NCBI GenBank assembly: GCA_000436535.1
Contig: FR886294.1
Location: 1-18,794, forward strand
Direction: 5' to 3'
From: Eubacterium sp. CAG:252
GTDB lineage: Bacteria; Bacillota; Clostridia; Lachnospirales; Lachnospiraceae
DNA: 18,794 nucleotides
Positions 15,836-18,794 of the stretch are shown one piece after another. Position 1 is the stretch's first letter; each line of letters begins with the position of its first letter. Made by a program: the position numbers and the translations under genes. Under the pieces are notes generated by a model. It searched no databases. It was not told the DNA's origin and was given only the letters and a program-made list of their open reading frames with translations.

Positions 15836-17062
15836 TTACTTGTGTTCCTCAAGCCATCTCATGGCTGTATAAGCATATACTGCGCTGCCTTCTGATAAGA
15901 TAGCTTCGTCAAACTTAACCTTAGGGTGGTGCTGTGGGTAACAATAACCATCCTGAGGTGTTCCAGCGGCGAGTGCAAACATAATAGATGGAACTTTCTG
16001 GCTCACATATGCGAAGTCTTCACTTCCAGTACTTTTAGAAGCTTTTCCACCACCAGACATAGCATTAAGCTGTGCTGCTGTAAATGTCCTTGATGGACCA
16101 AGCAGTTCATTAAGGTACTTTGCGCTGCATGTGGCGAGGTCTGGATTATTAAGAAGGCAGGGACATCCGCTTCCATATGTAACAGATGCACTTCCACGGT
16201 AAGCACTGGCTATATTGGAAGCAATATCAGACACACGCTGTTTGATATAGGAACGAGTTTCCTCATCATAAGTACGGATAGTTCCGCTCATATGTGCAGT
16301 ATCAGGTATAACATTGGCAGCATTACCAGCATTGATAGTTCCGATAGTGATAACCGCATCATCCGAAAGACCTAATTCCCTTGAATTGATTTCTGAAAGA
16401 CCAGTTATAATATGTGCTGCGATTGTGATAGGGTCGACACCATTATTAGGCATAGAACCATGACAGCCCTTTCCCTGAATATCAATATAGAAATAATCGG
16501 CTGCTGGAGCACTAACACCTCCATCACAGGAAATGACTGTACCAGCAGGAATAGGAAGACCTGCCATAACATGAATCATCATAGCTGCATCAACATCTGG
16601 TGAATTGAGCACACCGGCATTTATCATATCGTCAGAGCCTTCAAATATTTCCTCAGCAGGCTGGAACATAAGCTTTACAGTTCCTTCTATCTCATATTCG
16701 TGTGACTTTAAAAGGCGTGCGGCACCAAGCATCATAGTTGTATGCATATCATGTCCGCAGGCGTGCATTTTCCCATTATCTGATGAAAAAGGTACATCGG
16801 ACTCTTCTTTTATAGGAAGAGCATCCATATCCCCTCGTATAAGAAATACCTTACCAGACTTTTTCTTGCCGGCAAGTGCGATTATACCGGACTTACCACA
16901 CATAACAGGTTCGTAACCCATGGCAATGAGTTCTTTTCTAACATATTCAGTAGTATTCTTTAAGTCAAAGCCAGTTTCAGGATGTGAATGCAGATATCGT
17001 CTTGTCTGTACAAGCTGTTCCTGATAGGCGGCGGCTTCCTGTAATATATTATTTGTTATCAT
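15836..17062 (-). CDS. M20D-family amidohydrolase
   Basis: This 408-residue metallohydrolase probably removes an acyl group or cleaves a small amide such as an N-acetyl or N-acyl amino acid or amino acid conjugate in the cytoplasm. Motifs in order: RRYLHSHPETGF (21-32), IRGDMDALP (75-83), HACGHDMHT (100-108), FQPAEE (133-138), H164 in MMIHV, the dimerisation-domain HGSMPNNGVDP (201-211), GSEDFAY (346-352) and QHHP (377-380). C102, H104, E137/E138, H164 and H378 or H379 are the expected two-metal ligands, so it should be active. No signal peptide is present. The ATG at 17062 has AAGGAGG (complement of 17069-17075) six bases upstream; a TTG two codons earlier is not needed. It is the first gene of the operon with two membrane proteins. 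The exact substrate cannot be read from the sequence. Confidence 0.92.
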   Translation of the reverse strand: MITNNILQEAAAYQEQLVQTRRYLHSHPETGFDLKNTTEYVRKELIAMGYEPVMCGKSGIIALAGKKKSGKVFLIRGDMDALPIKEESDVPFSSDNGKMHACGHDMHTTMMLGAARLLKSHEYEIEGTVKLMFQPAEEIFEGSDDMINAGVLNSPDVDAAMMIHVMAGLPIPAGTVISCDGGVSAPAADYFYIDIQGKGCHGSMPNNGVDPITIAAHIITGLSEINSRELGLSDDAVITIGTINAGNAANVIPDTAHMSGTIRTYDEETRSYIKQRVSDIASNIASAYRGSASVTYGSGCPCLLNNPDLATCSAKYLNELLGPSRTFTAAQLNAMSGGGKASKSTGSEDFAYVSQKVPSIMFALAAGTPQDGYCYPQHHPKVKFDEAILSEGSAVYAYTAMRWLEEHK

Positions 17063-17097
17063 AAGCAACCTCCTTATTCAATATGTGAATTCAAATA

Positions 17098-17141
17098 ATA
17101 AAAAAAGCGAAGATACCATTCTCATTCGTGGCATCTTCGCT
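17098..17141 (-). terminator. Intrinsic terminator in the amidohydrolase operon leader
   Basis: Read on the minus strand, AGCGAAGATGCC (complement of 17130-17141) pairs with GGTATCTTCGCT (complement of 17106-17117); a further A-T pair closes the loop, giving about 13 bp with one G-U wobble. Seven T residues follow and then ATTATTT. On the plus strand the wobble becomes an A-C mismatch and no U tract follows, so the element acts on minus-strand RNA. It lies between the promoter at 17152-17180 and the gene start at 17062, and so should stop most transcripts after about 45 bases unless antiterminated. Confidence 0.8.
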
Positions 17142-17151
17142 ACAAATACCA

Positions 17152-17180
17152 ATGTTATCAGTGTTTTTAACATTTGTCAA
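17152..17180 (-). promoter_or_regulatory. Sigma-A promoter of the amidohydrolase operon
   Basis: On the minus strand a perfect -35 TTGACA (complement of 17175-17180) is separated by 17 bases from TAACAT (complement of 17152-17157), which is preceded by TG one base upstream (extended -10). Initiation is expected near 17144, only a few bases before the leader hairpin. Confidence 0.78.
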
Positions 17181-17252
17181 CATAATAAAAAAAAGAATTT
17201 TCACACAAATGCTAAAAAAAATAAAAAATGACAAAAAATTGAAAAATGGGGA

Positions 17253-17281
17253 TTGACATCAAAAAAATCAGATGATAAACT
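17253..17281 (+). promoter_or_regulatory. Sigma-A promoter of the riboswitch-sda operon
   Basis: A perfect -35 TTGACA (17253-17258) and TAACT-like -10 TAAACT (17276-17281) are spaced by 17 bases, with a TG (17273-17274) forming an extended -10. Transcription would begin near 17288, about 20 bases before the riboswitch. The stretch 17181-17252 between the two divergent promoters is A-rich with no other feature seen. Confidence 0.7.
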
Positions 17282-17307
17282 GACCGCATAAAATTTCAAA
17301 CCAATCG

Positions 17308-17457
17308 GATGATAAGTTCGGGAGAGAATATGCTTTAAGCATAACGCCGAAGGGGCAGCCGCAGAAAACTCTCAGGCAAAAGGACCGGACTTTGACGAAA
17401 CTCTGGAGAGCAAAGGGGCACCGAAGAAGGAAATCTTTCAGGTTGATAAGACAGAGG
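17308..17457 (+). promoter_or_regulatory. Glycine riboswitch (gcvT element), tandem with reduced second aptamer
   Basis: The first aptamer has P1 formed by AAGTTCGG (17314-17321) and CCGGACTT (17385-17392), the GGGAGAG start, a small hairpin TGCTTTAAGCA, the core GCCGAAGGGGC (17346-17356) and CTCTCAGGCAAAAGGAC (17370-17385 region). The second begins with CTCTGGAGAG (17401-17410), has CACCGAAG (17419-17426) and CTTTCAGG (17435-17442), and closes through CAGAG (17452-17456) pairing with CTCTG. It is shorter than usual because the variable P3 hairpins are nearly absent. The P1 3' strand abuts the 5' arm of the downstream terminator, so glycine binding should block termination and switch the sda genes on. 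Confidence 0.9.
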
Positions 17458-17503
17458 CGCATCGGGGTCAGAATGTGAATTCTGATTTTGATACGCCTTT
17501 TTT
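17455..17503 (+). terminator. Riboswitch expression-platform terminator
   Basis: The stem pairs GGCG (17456-17459) with CGCC (17494-17497), ATC with GAT, GGGG (17464-17467) with TTTT (17486-17489) by wobbles, and TCAGAAT (17468-17474) with ATTCTGA (17479-17485) around the loop GTGA; six T residues follow (17498-17503). Its first G overlaps the last base pairs of aptamer P1, the arrangement expected for a transcriptional on-switch. From 17504 to 17576 I see only the sdaAB ribosome binding site. Confidence 0.85.
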
Positions 17504-17576
17504 ATATACTTTGCACTTTAAGAATTCACAGTAATAAAGTGAAACTGCATTATATTTATGTTGGAGGAAATGTTTT

Positions 17577-18242
17577 ATGGATATAAGCATATTTGATGTA
17601 TTAGGACCAGTTATGATAGGTCCATCAAGTTCACATACAGCAGGCGCAGCAAGGCTTTCAAGAAGTGAAAGAGAGATTGTAAAAGGTGATATAGCACATA
17701 TATCTTTTGGATTATATGGTTCATTTGCTGAGACATATAAAGGGCACGGAACAGACAAGGCACTGCTTGCCGGGGCTTTAGGACTTAAGGAAGATGATGA
17801 AGGAATTGTCAATGTTTATGAATTAGCCAGACAAAGAGGTATGGAATATGACTTCTATAAGGCTGAACTTAATAATGTGCATGAGAATACAGTTAAGATG
17901 ACTATTAAAAAGAAGGATGGAAGCGTAACGGATATAATCGGTTCGTCCATAGGCGGAGGACAGATATTAATTACAAGTATAGACGGATATGAGATGGAGC
18001 TTTCATTACAGTGCCCGACAATAGTTATTATGCAGTATGACAGAAAGGGACTTGTTACACAGATATCCGGTATTATGACAAGACATAATATAAATATAGC
18101 TAATATGAAGCTTATACGAAAGGGAAAAGGTGATATCGCCTGCTGTATTATAGAAACAGATGAAACAATACCAGAGGATGTAGAGGTAAGCATACAGAAC
18201 AATATTAATGTAGTGTATGCAAGAGTAATCAATATACAGTAA
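17577..18242 (+). CDS. sdaAB: L-serine ammonia-lyase, iron-sulfur-dependent, beta subunit
   Basis: This 221-residue subunit combines with SdaAA to deaminate L-serine to pyruvate and ammonia. The N-terminal ISIFDVLGPVMIGPSSSHTAGA (3-24) is the family hallmark, and GSFAETYKGHGTDKALLAGALG (48-69) follows. The C-terminal 148-221 (TIVIMQYDRKGLVTQISGIM and onwards) is an ACT domain, which in this family binds regulatory amino acids or serine. The length is normal. GGAGG (17563-17567) lies nine bases before the ATG. Transcription passes through the glycine riboswitch, tying serine degradation to glycine level; glycine and serine interconvert through serine hydroxymethyltransferase. sdaAA follows after 15 bases. 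Confidence 0.95.
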   Translation: MDISIFDVLGPVMIGPSSSHTAGAARLSRSEREIVKGDIAHISFGLYGSFAETYKGHGTDKALLAGALGLKEDDEGIVNVYELARQRGMEYDFYKAELNNVHENTVKMTIKKKDGSVTDIIGSSIGGGQILITSIDGYEMELSLQCPTIVIMQYDRKGLVTQISGIMTRHNINIANMKLIRKGKGDIACCIIETDETIPEDVEVSIQNNINVVYARVINIQ

Positions 18243-18257
18243 ACGGAGGGAAAATAT

Positions 18258-18794
18258 ATGTATGGCAGTATAAAAGAATTAACAGAGCTTGCAAAAAAGG
18301 AGTCCGTTCCGATATGGAAGATAATATTAGATACAGAGATGAAAATAACTGAATGTTCTGAGGAACAGGTATACGACAAGTTAGATAAACGCTATGAAGT
18401 TATGTACAAGTCAGTACATAAGGCATTACAGGAGCCACAGGTTATAACAGGTAATCTTATAAGTGGCAGTGCTAAAAAGCAGTATGAGTATAGTGAGCAG
18501 CAGGATACCTTAGGAGGCTTCCTGATTAATCATATAATGGCACTTGCACTATCAGCAAGTGAAGTAAATGCATCGATGGGAAAAATATGTGCAGCGCCTA
18601 CAGCAGGTTCCTGTGGGATACTCCCCGCTGTAATTATCGGTGTGTCAGAGCATTATGGGCTTTCAAGGAAAGACACTCTTAATGGGCTGCTCACAGCTTC
18701 CGGAATCGGAACAGTTGTTATAAATAATGCAACTGTATCCGGTGCGGAGGGTGGATGTCAGGCAGAATGTGGTGTTGCGGCGGCTATGGCTGCA
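18258..18794 (+). CDS. sdaAA: L-serine ammonia-lyase, iron-sulfur-dependent, alpha subunit (5' part)
   Basis: The first 179 codons of the catalytic subunit are present; the frame runs off the right edge, so about 110 residues of the usual 290 are missing. KICAAPTAGSCGILPA (109-124) and GAEGGCQAECGVAAAMAA (162-179) are the conserved [4Fe-4S]-binding and catalytic regions, with cysteines 111, 119, 167 and 171; which three bind the cluster cannot be told from this part alone. GGAGG (18245-18249) lies eight bases before the ATG. It forms one operon with sdaAB under the glycine riboswitch. Confidence 0.95.
   Translation, partial: MYGSIKELTELAKKESVPIWKIILDTEMKITECSEEQVYDKLDKRYEVMYKSVHKALQEPQVITGNLISGSAKKQYEYSEQQDTLGGFLINHIMALALSASEVNASMGKICAAPTAGSCGILPAVIIGVSEHYGLSRKDTLNGLLTASGIGTVVINNATVSGAEGGCQAECGVAAAMAA

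Noticed and set aside
17855..18379. 174-residue minus-strand frame over sdaAB/sdaAA
   Set aside because: It is antisense to two clearly recognised enzyme genes.

Overview
The window is low-GC, AT-biased DNA with Gram-positive style ribosome binding sites (AAGGAGG) and sigma-A promoters. The proteins look clostridial, most like the Lachnospiraceae (relatives of Roseburia, Agathobacter or Coprococcus). That placement rests on protein style and is an inference. No phage, insertion sequence, CRISPR array, tRNA or rRNA was seen.

Layout. 1-306 holds only two hairpins. 307-2232 (minus) encodes a membrane-anchored EAL-domain c-di-GMP phosphodiesterase with a degenerate GGDEF domain. A 388-base AT-rich gap separates it from a four-gene plus-strand unit at 2621-8080: OmpR-type response regulator, histidine kinase, LolD/MacB-type ABC ATPase and a 917-residue two-FtsX permease. 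A 7-4-7 direct repeat just upstream of the ATPase gene looks like the response regulator's binding site. tcdA (tRNA t6A dehydratase, 8158-8916) follows with its own promoter and terminator. 9121-13830 is a potABCD spermidine/putrescine importer operon; its ATPase carries two tandem C-terminal TOBE-like units and its binding protein is tethered by a C-terminal membrane helix.

13859-14132 (minus) is a decayed piece of an alanine/glycine:cation symporter gene with an internal deletion. Next is a minus-strand operon: an M20D amidohydrolase (17062 to 15836), a DUF5058-like membrane protein (15776 to 15054) and an unrecognised 252-residue membrane protein (14928 to 14170). Its promoter is followed almost at once by an intrinsic terminator in the 5' leader, so the operon is probably controlled by attenuation. 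Back to back with it, on the plus strand, a glycine riboswitch with a strong terminator precedes sdaAB and sdaAA (L-serine ammonia-lyase; sdaAA is cut by the window end).

How the genes may work together. The right-hand 3 kb is concerned with amino acid use: glycine sensed by RNA controls serine breakdown, a lost Ala/Gly symporter lies nearby, and an amidohydrolase with two uncharacterised membrane proteins may take up and cleave an N-acylated amino acid or peptide. The amidohydrolase/DUF5058/252-residue protein module with its leader terminator is the best candidate for an undescribed system.
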